This document shows positions 37,949 to 53,400 of a DNA stretch of 64,000 nucleotides, piece after piece (position 1 is the stretch's first letter; each line of letters begins with the position of its first letter). The notes under the pieces are model-generated. The model saw only the letters and a list, made by a program, of their open reading frames with translations. It was not told the origin of the DNA and did no database searches. The translations under genes and the position numbers were made by a program. Source of the DNA: Plenodomus lindquistii (taxonomy: Eukaryota > Ascomycota > Dothideomycetes > Pleosporales > Leptosphaeriaceae). The DNA lies in the NCBI GenBank assembly GCA_025504975.1, contig JANUWI010000014.1:992001-1056000 (forward strand), in the 5' to 3' direction.

Positions 37949-40900
37949 TAAAAGCTTTATTTTACATTACGTGTATTTACTATTAAAATCTAGTATAGCG
38001 TCTAGATAGAATAGCTTAGTAGGTTTACTAATAGCAGCTTTAATAAGTAGTATAAGCGTCTCTAAAATCTTATATAGTAAATCTAATATCTAGTAAAAAG
38101 CGTTTATAATCTCCTATTAGAGTATATTATACTTTAGTTAAATTTAAACATATTTTAGAAGTAAAAATAAATAAATAGGTTACTACTTAATTCTTTTTAA
38201 TATATAGTAGTAAGAATCGCCTATAAGCCTATCTAGAGTAAAAAGTATAAAGGTATTAGGTACCTGCAGTTAACTAACTAGAAATCTATACTTTCTAGAA
38301 TATGTTTCTTTCTATATAAGTATTTTTTTATAAGGCTATTTATTAGAGGTATATATAACACCTTTTTTACTAGAGAGCTTTTCTATTATTATGTGTTATA
38401 TTACGCAAGGTTAACTAGTACTAAAATTTTTATAAAAGAGATAATACTAGCTTTTATAGTATAGTTAGTTTTATTACGTAAAATAATAATACTTAAGCTC
38501 TATTATTATTACGCTGTAGTATAGGCACGTAGCACGCGTTAAAATCTTAGAGAAGTAGTGTCTACTAAAGCTATTAGAGTATCTTAAGCAAGTTAAAATC
38601 GCTAGGTTTTAATATATTATAGAAAACTCTATTAGTAATAGTAAGTAAAAGAAATAGTATTATAGAATATAAATATAGCTAGTCTAGCTTATCTATAAAT
38701 AGTATAACTATTCTAAAGTGTTTTAGCGCTAGATCTATACGTTAAAACACAGACTTACTATTTATACTATTTCTCTAGTAGAATAAGTAGAAGTATTTGT
38801 ATTTTAGAGTTATAGTAGGTAAATAAAACCTATATCTATTTATAATAGAGGCTGCTTTGCAACGCTCTAGTTAGATATAGACTAAAATACTAAAAAAAAA
38901 GAATAGTAAATATAATTTAAATATAGTATTAGAGATGTTTATAGCTGTATAGATTGTATAACTAAAAGAATCTAAAGAGTTTCTATACTTTTACTTCCTT
39001 TACTTTTAGTTTAGAGGCCTAAAATTATACTACTAATAAATAGGTACTCTCTAGATTAATATTACTAAATATAAAGGATTTAAACATATTAAATTTTAAT
39101 AGAAGCAAATCCCTTTTAGTATAATCTAGACTAAAAGGGGTTATTTATAAGCGTTTATATTAGGCGTAAGAGTTATAACACAGAAATTAGAAAATAAAAC
39201 TAGGTAAAAGAGATTTATTTCTAATAATAGACGCGTAACTACGTAATAAGTAAATCTATATAATATAACATTTTATATAGAGTTTTATAGAGCTATACTC
39301 TTAATAGTTATAGTTAAAGCGTAGTTTATATAGTAATTAGAGTGTTTTTTATATACCTAGGTAGTTTACTTAGTACTAGTACTATAAAGAGGTAGTTTAC
39401 TTTATATACTTTACTATTTTACCTATAACACATTAATTCTTTTAAGCTCTACTAATAATTTTACTTATAATATATAAAATAGAGATAAGTATAACTAGTA
39501 TAGTAAATATACTTTCTAGAATAGAGGAGGCTATATTACTAGTTTATTACGTATAACTGCGTAGTAGTATAAAAGTAGTATACTTTTTCTAGATAGATTT
39601 CTTTTAATTACATATTAAATAGTAGCTTAACTATTAAATTATATATTTTTTTCTAAAAATATTAGTACTAGACACTTTAGTATACTTTGTAATATTACTA
39701 TTTACTTCTATTATAAACTTGTTCTTAGCGCACTAGTCTAGCTCTAGAAGCTTCTATTTAGTTACTTAGATAATAGGACTCTCTCTATATTTACTATAGT
39801 AAAGCAATACGTTTTAAGTAATTCTAGTATATACTACAAGCCCTACTTATTATACTTTCTAGCTATTAGAATCTGCGTTAGGCGCAGCAAGGCCTACAGC
39901 TACTATAACTATTAGTAGTACTAGAAAATTAACTTTTAAACCTTTCTCTTTTAAAACGCCTATTAGAAGTGTTATTTTATTTAATTTTTTTAGTCTAAAT
40001 TATACTCTAACCTAAAGCTTTTTTCTCTATCTATATTAAAAGCTTAAAGGCAGTATAGATTCTAGATTCTATTAATTTAATCTAGTAAATATAAGTAGAA
40101 AATTTGTAGTAGATTTTATAGTTACTAAGGATAATATATAGTAGTTCTTCTATATATAGACTAGATAATAGGATTACTACTAGGTAGGTATAGTTTTTAG
40201 TCTAAATCTATATAGTCTATATTCTAGTTTTATTACTAATACTTTTACTACTATAACTATAACTACTTTAGCTTTTTTAAAGTTATTACGCACGTATACA
40301 GCGCTGTTTAGATATAGTAATATTAGTAACTCTAGTCTAGTAACTATAATTAAGTTAGCTAGACCTAGTAATATTAGTTATTCTAATTCTATAACTATAA
40401 TTAGATCTACTAGAGCTCTAGTAAATAGTATTACACTACTTCTAATATTTTTAAATAGTAGTATTAGAGTATTGTGCAGTAAAACGTTTTCTTTAATTAT
40501 TACTATAGTATTAGCACTCTAGTAGATAGATATATTATAGATAAAATAAAATACATTTAGTATAGTTAATTATATATATATAACTACCTACTACTAAAGA
40601 AATCTATTTAGTTTAGACTTACTACTGCGCGTACTATATTAATAGCGTATTATTAGAGTAGTACTACTACCTTTTTTAATATTAGTCTATAGCTTAGTTA
40701 TTAAAATGCATTTATATATTTTATATTAAACTTATAATAAGTTATTACATTTTATTTTTACTAATACTAGAATATTTTAAAATCTATAAGTATTCTAACT
40801 AAACTTCTACTAACAATTTATAATATAGCATTTTAAATAGTTTAGAGTTAATACTAATAATCTAATTAAGTATAGTTTTACTTTAATAAAATAGACTACT

Positions 40901-42149
40901 ATAGACGTAATATACTACTAGCTAGTCTACAGGATTAACTAATTATAAGTAAAATGCTATAGCGTTATAGCTAGAGGTTATTATCCTTTCTAGAGCGTGT
41001 TTTTAACCTTCTAGGTATAGAGGCTAGTCTTCTATAATAGAGAGCTATAAAATCTAGTCCTGTAGTTAGGCTATTATAGTAATTTAAATTTCTTTTTTAC
41101 TATACTTTAACTAATAGGCTGCTTTAATAGCTACTAGAGGTATAAACCTTTTAATATATTATTTATATTACATGTAAAAAAAAGGCACTCTAATAGTAAA
41201 GATTACTATAATTACTATTTAAAGCTAAATAAAGCAGAGTATCTACTAGGCTATAAGTAGCTAGAAGTTTTTAAAAAAAGGTTATAGATATCTTTACTAA
41301 AGGTATAAATATAGAATATCTTCTAATAACTATTTCTATTTTGCTAGTAATTATAAGTGTAATAAAAATTAATCTGTAGAAACTATATACTATAGCATAT
41401 CCTACTTTTTTATAAAACTAAAATTTGCGCTGTTTTTTTATGCACTTAATTATAAAACTAAAATAGAGAATAGCTAAAAAGCCTTAAATAATTAAATTAC
41501 AGTATTTTCTAATAGAAAGTTAGCGTTAAAAATATTTTAAAATTTTTAAAACTACTTATATATTGCGAAACAACACTCTACTACAGGTAATAGTAAAGGT
41601 AAAGCTAAAATATATAATTACTACGCGTTTTTACTAAAGCTTTTTAAAAAAAGAGTTTAATACTAGATATTAGGTTATATACATTTATATTTTTATTAGC
41701 TTTAACTTTAGCTTAAATTAAACACTACTTTATAGCATTTTATACTATAAAAAAAATAAATATAAAAGCGTGTATATAGAAAGCTATTAAAACTAAAAGT
41801 TCTATTAAGTTTATTACTATAATACATAGAATAATTAGCAGTAAATAAAAAACGTATAAAATCTAAACTAGTATAAAAGATTTACTTTATACTTAATAAA
41901 CTATCTACGTACCTATAATAAAGTGTAAAATAATTATTACTATAAAGCTAGTATATAAAAAAGCAGTTATTAGAGTAAATACTATTTTAAATAAATATTT
42001 AGTAGAATAATATAGAAGGCTTCTATTAAACTACTATTTATAAAGTAATATAAGTTATTATACGTAACTAATTCTTATTAATTATAAACTTATAGATGTA
42101 ACTTTTTATTTTAAATAATACTACTATATAAGTATTAAAATCTAACTGT

Positions 42150-42259
42150 AGTAGAGGTATACTCTAGCTACAGTAGAGGTATACTCTAGCTATAGTAAAA
42201 GTATACTCTAGCTATAGTAGAAGTATAATCTAGCTATAGTAAAGGTTTAATCTAGCTAT
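42150..42259. repeat. 22-bp minisatellite, five copies
   Basis: Five consecutive units based on AGTAGAGGTATACTCTAGCT plus two bases begin at 42150, 42172, 42194, 42216 and 42238. Differences between copies are mainly G/A and C/A. A partial sixth unit follows. The period is not a multiple of three, so it was probably non-coding. It is the clearest tandem array in the block. Confidence 0.85.
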
Positions 42260-45200
42260 AGCTATAATCTATAGGTTATAAAGGTTATATCTAACTAGAC
42301 TAGAGATAAGTTCTAGTATTTTAAAGCTTTAATCTAGCGCCTAGGTAGAACTTTAATAGTTTTATTATATATCTATAGTTTTATAGGTATTAAATACTAT
42401 CCTGCTTTAAACACTTTATATAGACTAAAAAAAAAAGAAATTATACTATAATATCTATATAATTATAGTTACTCTCTCTCTAATTATTACACTATAAAAG
42501 TTTAATATTAGATAAAACTAAATTCTAGCTAATATACTTCTTCCTCTATATATACACGCTTCTTTTCTATTAAAGCGTTAATTAGTAGGTGCAATACATA
42601 GGTTTTTATTAAATTTAAAATTCTATCTAGTATAAATTTACTCTAGTTTACCTACTTACTACTTTTTAATTACATCTACTAACTTTTAGTAAAGTTTTAT
42701 AGTAAAGGCTGCAGGGCTGCAGAGGATTTACTTAACAAGATTTTAAAGTAGCTTTATAAATTTATCCTACTAATTAATAAAGGTCTAGAAAAAGAGAATA
42801 TTTAAAATATATATTTTATTAGAAGTATAATAAATCTCTATACTAGAGATATAGTAAAAATCTATAGCATTTACACTTCTAGAGAATAGTTTATAGTAAA
42901 AGTTATATTAACTAGATAAATTATAAAGGTTTTACGTAGAGATATATTTAAGTAGTAAAAGTAATCTAAGTGTATATAAAGGACGTAATACGTAATTTTT
43001 TACTATCTATACTCTAGATATAGTACTAACTTAGTACCTTTTACTAAAGAGGTTTAGAAGCCTAGTTATTATAGTATAAATTATACGCTTTTTTTTATCT
43101 ACACCTATATATACTATTTGCAATATTTTTTATAGCTAATTATAATAACTATTTTTTAATAATACTAAGCTTTATTACGCTAATTTTAATCTATATAGAT
43201 TATAGCGCTATATTATACATTATTTTTTATAATATTATTCTAGTAAACGCTATATTTCTACTACTAAATAAATCTGTAATATAAAGACACTAGAACCTAG
43301 TAAAAGAAAAAAGGCTCTAGATGTAAGTATTATTATTATAGAAAACTATCTAGCCGCATCTAATAATAGTTAATATAGAAAAGAGCTACGCTACGTTTAG
43401 TATTAAATAGTATATAGAGCTTATTACACTTATAAAAGAATATAATAAAGTAGTTATCTATCTATACTATATAGATAGAACTTATAGTACTAGAACGTTT
43501 ACTTATATACTTTTAGCGCTATTCTCTAACCTAGCACTACTATTTTTAGCGGTCTATATACTTATTAGATTACTATTATTAATTGTATTAATAATACTAA
43601 TTATATAATTATTAACGCAATATCTAGTAGTTAGGCTTTACCTAATTAAACTTTTATCTATAAAATAAACGCTATTAATATTAAAGTTAAGTCTAGACAG
43701 CTTATAGTATTAGTTTTTACTTATAAAAAAGTTTAAATTAAAATCTAGTTTAAGTATACCTTTTATAGTATAATAGATGTTATTACTAAGCTATTAAAGG
43801 ATAGTCTATTTATTCCTACTATAGTAAAAGCTTATAGTATTCTAATTAGAATAATTAAACGTTCTATCTAGTATTATAGTAAGTTCTAGAAAAAGGGTTA
43901 GTAAAACTGTAAAGAAGTAAGTATTTATATTATAAGCTTTTAGACTAATTAAATACCTTTTTTAGTTTTATTAAATCTTTTGCGTTTACTAACTCTGTTT
44001 CTTTACTACTAAGCACTAAATAATAAGTAATAGAGAATAGAATTCTCTATTAGATAGCTTTCTATAAACTTTTAAATCCTTCTATTAGTATCTACGTGCT
44101 TCTAGAACGTTTAGTATAATTATATAAAAACTAGATATTTAAAGGTCTTTATATTAGTAAAAGTAGTAAAGAATATAAAGTTTTACTATAACTATAATAA
44201 GCTTGCAATATTAAATAGTTTAAATAACTAGTTTAGATATATTTATTATATAATTAAAAAATTACTCTAGCTATAACTACTTTAGTATTACTATAGTATT
44301 TTAAAGGTTAACAGCTCTAGTTTTATATTATTCTATACCTTTTTTTTTAATTTTATAGTAGTTTTATTTAAAAAAGGTAGCACCTTTACTACTACGTAAT
44401 TAAGCTTTAGAGTAATAGTAATAGTTTTAAGTGTAGTAGTAAACTTATAATATTTATAAAGTAAGTTAGTAGTAAATAGAGTTTTTATAAAGTGTTTAGT
44501 AGCTCTAATCTTCTATATTAAAAAGATATATATCTAACTAGAAAGCTGTAGTATTACTAGAATTACGCCTACTATATTTTAAGTTTCTATTTTTTTTTTA
44601 AACTTCTCTTTAAGCGTACTATAATAGGCTTAAAAAAGATCTATTAATAGTACTACTTTTATTACCTATTCGCGTAGATTTTATTTATAAAGTAATATAG
44701 TTATAATAAGTAATGTATAGTATAGCAGCTACTATTAATAATATTATAAAAATTAGTAGTACTGCTTTAGCAGATAAAGCAGCTAAACGTTCTAGAAAGA
44801 AAATAATAATAAAAGAATATAATTAAATTTAAATAGCTAGAGGTATTTACGTATATAGAGCGCGCCTATTAATACAGTTATAAAGGCTAGAGAGTATAGA
44901 TAAAAAGTAGGAAAATAAGTAATAGCTTAAAATAACTCTAAAAACCTATAGCTAGTACTATGCCTCTATACTATACTAGATATTATCTAACTTTAAATAG
45001 CTAATTTTAGCGTATATAGTAGAGACGTATGCGTCTAGCTATTATAGAGAATATATCTAGCTATTATAGAAGTAAACAGGTTTATACTAATTTATTATAA
45101 ATAAAATATAGCTTAGAAGTATTTTCTAATTGTATAGAACGCTAGTTTTAGTACTTTTATATTTATATATTATCTACTACGCCTACTATAGAATATATAA

Positions 45201-48200
45201 ATTAGAAAAATATATTATTAATAGAAAGTTTTTGCTTGCACCTAGTAGTATCTATAAATTGCATTTACTAATTAAGCTAAATATTATAAAGGTATACTAA
45301 CTTAATTTATTTAATTATATACTTACTATGTTTATAAAATACATAGAAAGTTTATATATTTACTTAAAAGATCTAGTATATATGTGTAACGTAATTATAA
45401 CTCTATATATTCTATAAAAACCTTAAATATTACTATATTTACTCTATAAACATACTTTTTATTAGGTTTAATAATAAATTTTTCTATTTTAAATTCTATA
45501 ACTATAATAACTTCTTCTATAACCAATTTCAATTTACAGCTAATATAAAATATAATAAAAACCTATTGCTAAATCTCTATATAATTTAAAATAGGTTTAA
45601 TTACGCCTATTTACTATGTAATAGATTTTAGATTAGACTAATACAAGTCTATAAAAAAGTAGTTATTTTTTAATCTATTATTAAATAAGATGTTTATTAA
45701 ATCTCTTACTAGCTATTATAAGGGCTAGTTGTTTATCCTTAGTCCTACTTAAACTTAGATAATCTATAGTACTAGAAGCTAGAATAACAATTTTATTTAG
45801 ATTTTTTAGTAAACTCTTTTAATATATATATCTATTAGAACTAGCTATAAAAGTTCTATTAGTAATAGTTAAAAGAGCTTACTAGTAGATATAAAAGTTT
45901 TAGGCGTTTTAGTATAAATAGAGTTAGTAAACATTTTTAACTTAATATAAAAGGTATAGAAGTTTTAGATGTAGAAAAAAAACCTAAATACTTATATTAC
46001 TTTTATACTTACGTAATAATAGTAAATAATAGCTTAGAAGTCCCTTTTTTTTTATATATACAAAGCTATAACTATATAATACGTAGGTAATATAGTTACT
46101 TAGTTATAGACTTAATATAGATTTTTTTATACAATTTTAGCCTATTTTTTAAGCTAAAGCACCCTCTACACGCTAATATAATAGTCTATACTGCTTAGTT
46201 ATTAACGCGCGTATAGTAGCGCCTAAAGTAAGTAAACTATATAGCTTTAGAAATAGGTATTAACCTTTATTATTTAATATTAAAGGTTATATTATATATG
46301 TATATGCTTTTTTTATTTATAATAATTTTAAACTATAGGTTAAATATATAACTTAAAAATATAGCTTAAAGGTCTAAAAGATTTATACTAGCACCTCTAC
46401 ACTTTATTATAAATTTAGAAAGCTACTTTTTATAATTATACTATACTATACTAAATTAAAAAATAGTTTATATAGATAGTACTATATAAGTTTATTATAC
46501 TCTACGCTATATAGACCTAGATTATAGATAAATAGTAGAGTACTGCGCTTGTTCTAAAGCTTATTTAAAAATGCATAGCCTAGTTTTCTATATTACCTTT
46601 AATAATAAGCGCTAAGCTAGTTAGTAACTCTAAAGGAAAGCTGTTCTAGAAGGCCTATTTATAATAGCTATAGGTGTGTTAACAGGCACAGACTATAGTA
46701 GCTATTATTTTTAAATAGAAATTAGTTCTAGCCTTTATTATTTTAGCCTAGATTATGTTAATAAAGACTTTAATTATACTATTATCTATATAGAGGTTAA
46801 AAAACACCTACTTTTAACACAAAGAAACTTACTTTAAGGAATAGTATTTACTATAAAATCGTGTAAGTTAAATACAGAGGTATTTATAAAATAAAAGCGC
46901 GCTCTATGCTATATAAACTTTAAGCCTACTAGTTAAATACTACGCTAGAAAATGCCTAAGCGCTTTAATAATTCTAGGTTAACTCTGCTTTTACGTATAA
47001 ATTGCACTCTAAAAAATATAGAGGTTTATACATTAAAATATTTATCTAATAAAATAATAAGTTTTATACCTAGAAATAGAACTCTAGTTTTTATTTATTA
47101 ATAGTAAGCTAACTAGCCTACTTTACACAAGCGTAAATTTTTAGGACTAGATATTAATTCTACGCGGCTTTCTATTCTTTTATACTTTATTTCTTTACTA
47201 ATAGAGTTTTTTTAAGCTGTAATTAAGCTTTTATATAGCGTATCTAATTATAATATTTAAATCTTTTTAACTATTATTAGTAATAGCCTTATCTACTAAA
47301 TAATTAAGTAACTTTAAAAAGTAATTACTCTAACTAAAAGCGCAATAGCAGATAAATTAAGTAAAATTTAGAAAAGTAAATATTTAGAGATTAAACAATT
47401 TCTTACTTAGCCTTCTAAAAACGCTCTAGGAGTACTACTAGAAGCAGAAAATAATCTAAAATTAATAGACATCTAGGTGCTTATAGGTAAATATAAAAAA
47501 AGTATTTAAAATTACTTTTAATAATTTTTTATAGAGTAAAGCCTTGCTATTAAGTTTAATAAAGCTAGACTAGAATATTTAAAATAGATAAAAAGCAGGC
47601 AATTTTTTAAAATAGAGAGTAGTTATTATTTATTATTATAATTTTTTACCTAAAGTCTTTTTATTAAGTATAAAATAGACATTGTCTATATAATCTAGAT
47701 AGAACTAAAATACATTCTAATAGAAAGAGAGTATAGATCTGCTAGTTCTGCTATTCTAGGCATAATAGGTTTAGATTAGGCTAATCTCTAAAATATAGAC
47801 TTTATTTATATTAAAAAATTTCTAGTTATATACAATAGAAGTAAGGAATTTAAGTATTTTTTTAATAAATAGATAGTTTAGATTAGTAAACTCTATAATT
47901 ATTAAAGGAAAAGCCTATCTCTAAAAAAGAATTACTCTAATTAAGCTAGAAAGAGATAAAAAATAGTAGGTAGTACTAAAGCTATTTATATAAAGCCTAT
48001 ATTTATAACTCTATAAAGCTAGGCTAGCCTATAGCGTGTAAAAGTTATAGATCTTTATAATTCTATATATATAAATTAGACTTCTAGTAATAATATAACA
48101 TATAGAAAACCTACTACTACTATAGAAGATTTTAATAAGTAGTAGTCTTTTAACTTTATAGCTATTAAAGCTTTTAACAGCGTATTTAGCTAGTATATTA

Positions 48201-51200
48201 AAAACGCTATAGAGCGTGTTAACCTATATTTATAAAAGTATAATTCTTATTTATTACTATAAACATTCTGTGTTAAAACCTAGCTTATATAAAATAAGTT
48301 CTAGAATATAATTATTTTAATAAACATTAGATTAGCCTTAGAAATTGCGTAAAAGCTATTTTTTACTAATAGGTTCTAAGTATTTACGCAGACTAGGTAA
48401 AAAGCTAGTTAAAAATTATTTATATTTAAAAGAGCTTCTATTATAGCTATTTAATTGTTTTTTCTAAAGCAGTTATAAAATAGCATTAAAATAAGCTAGT
48501 TATAATTATAGAAAATAAATTAATAATTTTTATTATTTACAGATTATATAAAAATAGCTATATAATATAAAAAGCCTACTTTTATAATAATACATATACG
48601 CATTGAATTTTAGAAAGCTAAAAATATTATTTAAACTCTATATTAGTAGCTTTTTCTCTAGTAACTTTACGCTAGCTTTTACGTCCCTTTTATAATATAT
48701 ACTCTAACGTTTACTAGAAAGTCTATTTTTTTATTTTCTATTATTAGTAACTATATATCTTAACCTTTTCTATTCTAAAATGTAACGTTTTTGTAGCTAA
48801 AAAAATAGACTTTGCGTAGGTAGTCCTCTACTTATATATATCTAACTAGCTACTTTATATAGCTATTAAAAAGGCTTAGAGTTACTATAAAGCTTTTCTA
48901 ATATTTACGCTTTAGCTATTAGTAAGTTTTAAAGATATAGGTATTAAATATACTAGTAACTCTTCTATTATTACTCTAGTTACTATTTACGCTATCTAGG
49001 TTTATTCTAGAGTAATATAAATATTATTTTTACTATAATTTTAGTATATATTTATAGTATATAGGTTCTAGTAGTTATACTAGTAGTAAAGTTATATATA
49101 TAAAGCTAGCTATTGTAATAGAAGTACGTATAATAGTATATAAGTTAGGTATTAGTAAGTTATAATAAAAGTAAAGCAGCTACTAAAGCTAAGTAGGTTT
49201 TTTAATAAAGTATATAAAAAAGCTATTTTCTATAAGGCTATATAAAAAGTATAATAACTTATTTATATAGACTATAGCATTTTATAATAGATAACTTTGC
49301 TAAATCTACTAATACCTATCTAGGTATTATTAAGTGTAGTAATAAACTATAATAATTTTTTAAAAAAAAAAGCAGGTAGTATACTATACTATAGAGCTGC
49401 TAACGTGTTTTAAATTTAATGCGTAGCTAATCTATTTATACATATTAGACTATAGTATAAATAGGCTATAGCTATAGAATAATAGAAGAATATAGAGAGA
49501 AGTAATATAATAAGTAAAATAGAATTGTCTAACTATTATATAATACAGAATACTATATCTTTTACAGGCTTAGGCTATATAATAGCTATATAAATAACTA
49601 TCTTTTTTTTCTATATTAATTTAGTATTACTAGATTAATAGTAAACTATACTTACTATTAACTTAGACAGAGTACGCAAATTTACGTTCTTTAAATTATA
49701 AATATAAAAGTAGTTTTTATAATAGATAATTATATAAACTTTAGTTTCTAAAATGTAAAAAAGTTAACTAGCTTTATAAATTAGTGTGTTAAATTAGTTA
49801 TAAAGTTTAGAGTTCTATATATATAGTAAATATAAGCTAGACTAATATATTTTATATTATATAGAATTGTTCTAGTAAGCTTTAATTAGTAAATTATTAT
49901 ATAGTTCTAGCTATATATATACTAATTCTAGCGTTAAACTAGAGGAACTTTTTCTATTACTTATAGTAGTGTTATATTATTCTTTAAAAACCTTCTCTAA
50001 CTAGAATTTAAAGTAAAGGTATAAAGTAGTAGTAGTAGAGCAATTTTTAAATAGATAGAGTATAAATAGATAATTTTACTAGACTAAAGCTAATAGAATA
50101 CTTAGCTATAACGTATTAAAAGTTACGTAGCGTTAAAGCTTAGCACTATAATATTTTAGGCCTAAGTTATATTATAGAGGCATTATTAACTTGTTTAAAA
50201 AGAGGTATAGGTTTGCTATATTATATAGTAAATAGTTTAAAAATAGAAAACTAGAGGTTTACAGCCTAATATAAATATCTAATGCTTTATAGTAGATTAG
50301 GCAATAGTAAATAGTTAACTAAAAATAGGTATCTAGAAACTATAGTTAGTTTAATACTACTATTAAGTTTTAATAATTATTAAGCGCTTTAAATTAAGCG
50401 CTTAATATAACTAATTATATTAGCTTATAAATTATATAATATCTATTTTAAATATATCTATATATATAATACTTACGCGTTAGTCTACACTCTATACTAA
50501 CTTTAAAATACTAATACTATTTATAGTATACCTAATGTATATAAGTAATATGCGTTATAAATCTAACTCTATACTTTAATCTAAAAGGCTTTTTACTTCT
50601 TAGCGTCTTTACGCGGGCTAAAAGGCGCGATTCTATATACTAAAATAGCGTGTTTCTAAAAACTATCTTCTATTAAATAAGTACTTTTATAGAGAGGATA
50701 AAAATAAAGTTTAGAGTATTTACTTATATCTCTAATATAACTTTATATATACTTATATAAATTAAAAATATTATAAAACTATATAAAGTAAATTTATAAT
50801 AGAGTAGATTTAGTACTAAAGTAAAAGAGATAATACGCAGCAACTATAACTACTCTAGATTAATAAATAAAACTATAGAATTTATTAATCTTTTTAAAAT
50901 ATTAGTAATAGAGGTAAGCTAACTATATATAATCTAACTAATACTAAACATTATACTTAAAGTAATAATACATTTTTATATAGAGCGTCTACTTATTTAG
51001 AACACTATAAGCTTCTAAAATGTAATGTAATAGACTTTTATAATAGGTAAAACCTTTATTACAGCTACTTTAGAGACACTAGTATATTATATTCTTTAGT
51101 AGGTATTTACTAATATAAATAGAGTATAAGCTACACGTTTTTCCTCTAAATTAGTAGTTATAGTTATTCTAAAAGTAGGTGTTAATAAATCTAAATTATT

Positions 51201-53400
51201 ACTTTATATACTATTATGTAGCTTTAATCTTCTTTTATTACGCGTAATATAAAAAATAGATATTTATACACTCTAGACGTAGCCTATAGTAATAAGTTAA
51301 TATTAATTACCTATTTACTATATACTAGTATTACTATACCTATTAAGCTTTTTTATATAAATAAAGTAACTATTATTAATAAGTTTTATAGCACTCTAAT
51401 AGAAGTATTATAAAATTATAGAATTAGTAATAATAATAAGTAAAGCTATAATATCTATAAATAAAGGTAATATTAAAAGAATATTCTACTTACTAATACT
51501 ACTATTAGTATTATCTAATAATATAGCGTCTAGATATAGTAACTACACTATTATAAAGCGTGCTAGTTTAAACTTAAATAGCGCTATAAAATAGCAAGAT
51601 AGTTAGTAATAAAGCTTTAATAGCTTTTTAACTATAGTAGTAGAGTCTTTACTACTACTAAAAAATTCTACTCTTTTATACTTGTACATCTAGGTCTGTG
51701 TATACTACTATATCTTATACTATTATACTAGAGTTAAATTAGGTATTTAGATTACTATATCTCTAGATAATACATTTATATTTAGTGTAATAGATAAGGA
51801 TTAAAGTTAGTATATAGCTTTTACTATAAGCTAAGCTCTATAAAGTATAAAGGCTAATAGATTTCTTCTAAGTATTATTAAAGAATACTTTTATAGTAGG
51901 TTTTATTATTAACTTTTATCTATAATTATATTCTAGGTGTTAAATCTAACTAATAATAAAATATAATATTAAAACACGCCTTTATTTACCTAGCCTATTA
52001 ATTATAATTTTTTAGTAGATGTTACTATTTCTATAGCACGTTAGTATCTAATCTATTTTTATAATAACCTACTTACTATTAATTGTATTTCTATAGCCCT
52101 TTCTAAAGTAATACGCGGTTAGTTTCTCTTTATACCTAGCCTTTTTTTCTAGGCTCTTAATTATCTTACTAAAGCAGTTATAGGTAAGAATTTTAGAGAA
52201 TAAAACCTATCTATTAGGCTAGATACTTTATAAGATTAGTTTCTACGCTGCGCTCTTTTTATACTTAAACCTAACTATTTTACTACCTTTTTAAGGCTTT
52301 TTAGCCTGCACCTCTTTAATAGAAAGATTACTTTCTAAAACGCTATCTGCTAGTGCAAGTAAAAGAAAGTATAAAACTAGATAGAGTAAGTAGTTTTACT
52401 ACTTTTTTATAAGTAGTATAACTAGACTGCTCTAATTAGCGTATTTCTAGAGTTATTTATAGTAAAAAACAACGTACGTATATTTATTAACTCTTCTATA
52501 TCTCTTTTAATTTTATATATAAATATAAAGAACAAGACCTATATATAGTTTATCCTCTACTTAAAAAATATTAATATTTTTATATAGTAGACTTTTATTA
52601 CTATTTAGCTACTCTAATAACTCTATAAATTCTCTAAAGTAACTTTCTATAAAAGTTAGAAGTATTAGCGTAAATGCAAGATATAGCCTTATTTATAGAT
52701 ATAAAAACTAATACTTATTACATACCTAGAGAAAATGCATAATATCTATAGTTACCTCTAATAGTATAACTAGTTTAGTAAAGGCCTTAGTTAACAGCTA
52801 CTTAGTTTAAAGAAACTAGTAGAATAAATCTACGAAATTAAGCTTATTATATCTATAGCTAGTATAAAGTTTAATTACACGCTTTAAATAGCCTAATTAG
52901 TTTTTAAAAGTAGTATCTATAATTTTATTATCTAGTAGGCCTTTATTTATATAAACAAACTATATTAAAAACACTTTAATTTATTTTACTGTAGAAGCTT
53001 TAGAGAACAGATTTTCTTTAGAATACTTTTTATAAAGTACAGCTTCTAAAAATCTATATAACTTAGCTATAGTACCTATAGTTATTAATACTAGGCACCT
53101 ACTCTAACTATAATTAAATTATATAGTAGTACTATTTAAAACTTATAGAGATAAATTTTACTTTAATATATTTTTATATAATAATAGGCTTTTTAACTTC
53201 TTTAGCTAACTATTAAAAATCTTTAAAAGTAGTTATTATTACGCGGGGGCAGCCTATAACTATAAAAATAATAGAGTTACAAAGCTACTATAGATAGGCA
53301 TTACGCTAGAGGTTTACGCGTTATAAGATATTAAACTACTATATTTAGCACTTAACAAGGATAATTTAGGTTATTAAAACAGCGTTAGTTATAGGGTATA

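Larger units (their letters stand above)
7892..53400. repeat. RIP-mutated AT-rich block, right arm
   Basis: About 45.5 kb share the dinucleotide signature of the left arm: TA-rich, with CA and TG nearly absent. No intact gene, tRNA or rRNA is visible. The longest free ORF is 65 codons, from a TTG. Scattered through it are long plus-strand frames interrupted only by TAA/TAG and several short tandem arrays, each listed separately. Stretches not listed hold nothing I could recognise. Because RIP acts on duplicated DNA, most of this block presumably derives from transposons or other multi-copy sequence. The end near 53400 is sharp. Confidence 0.88.
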
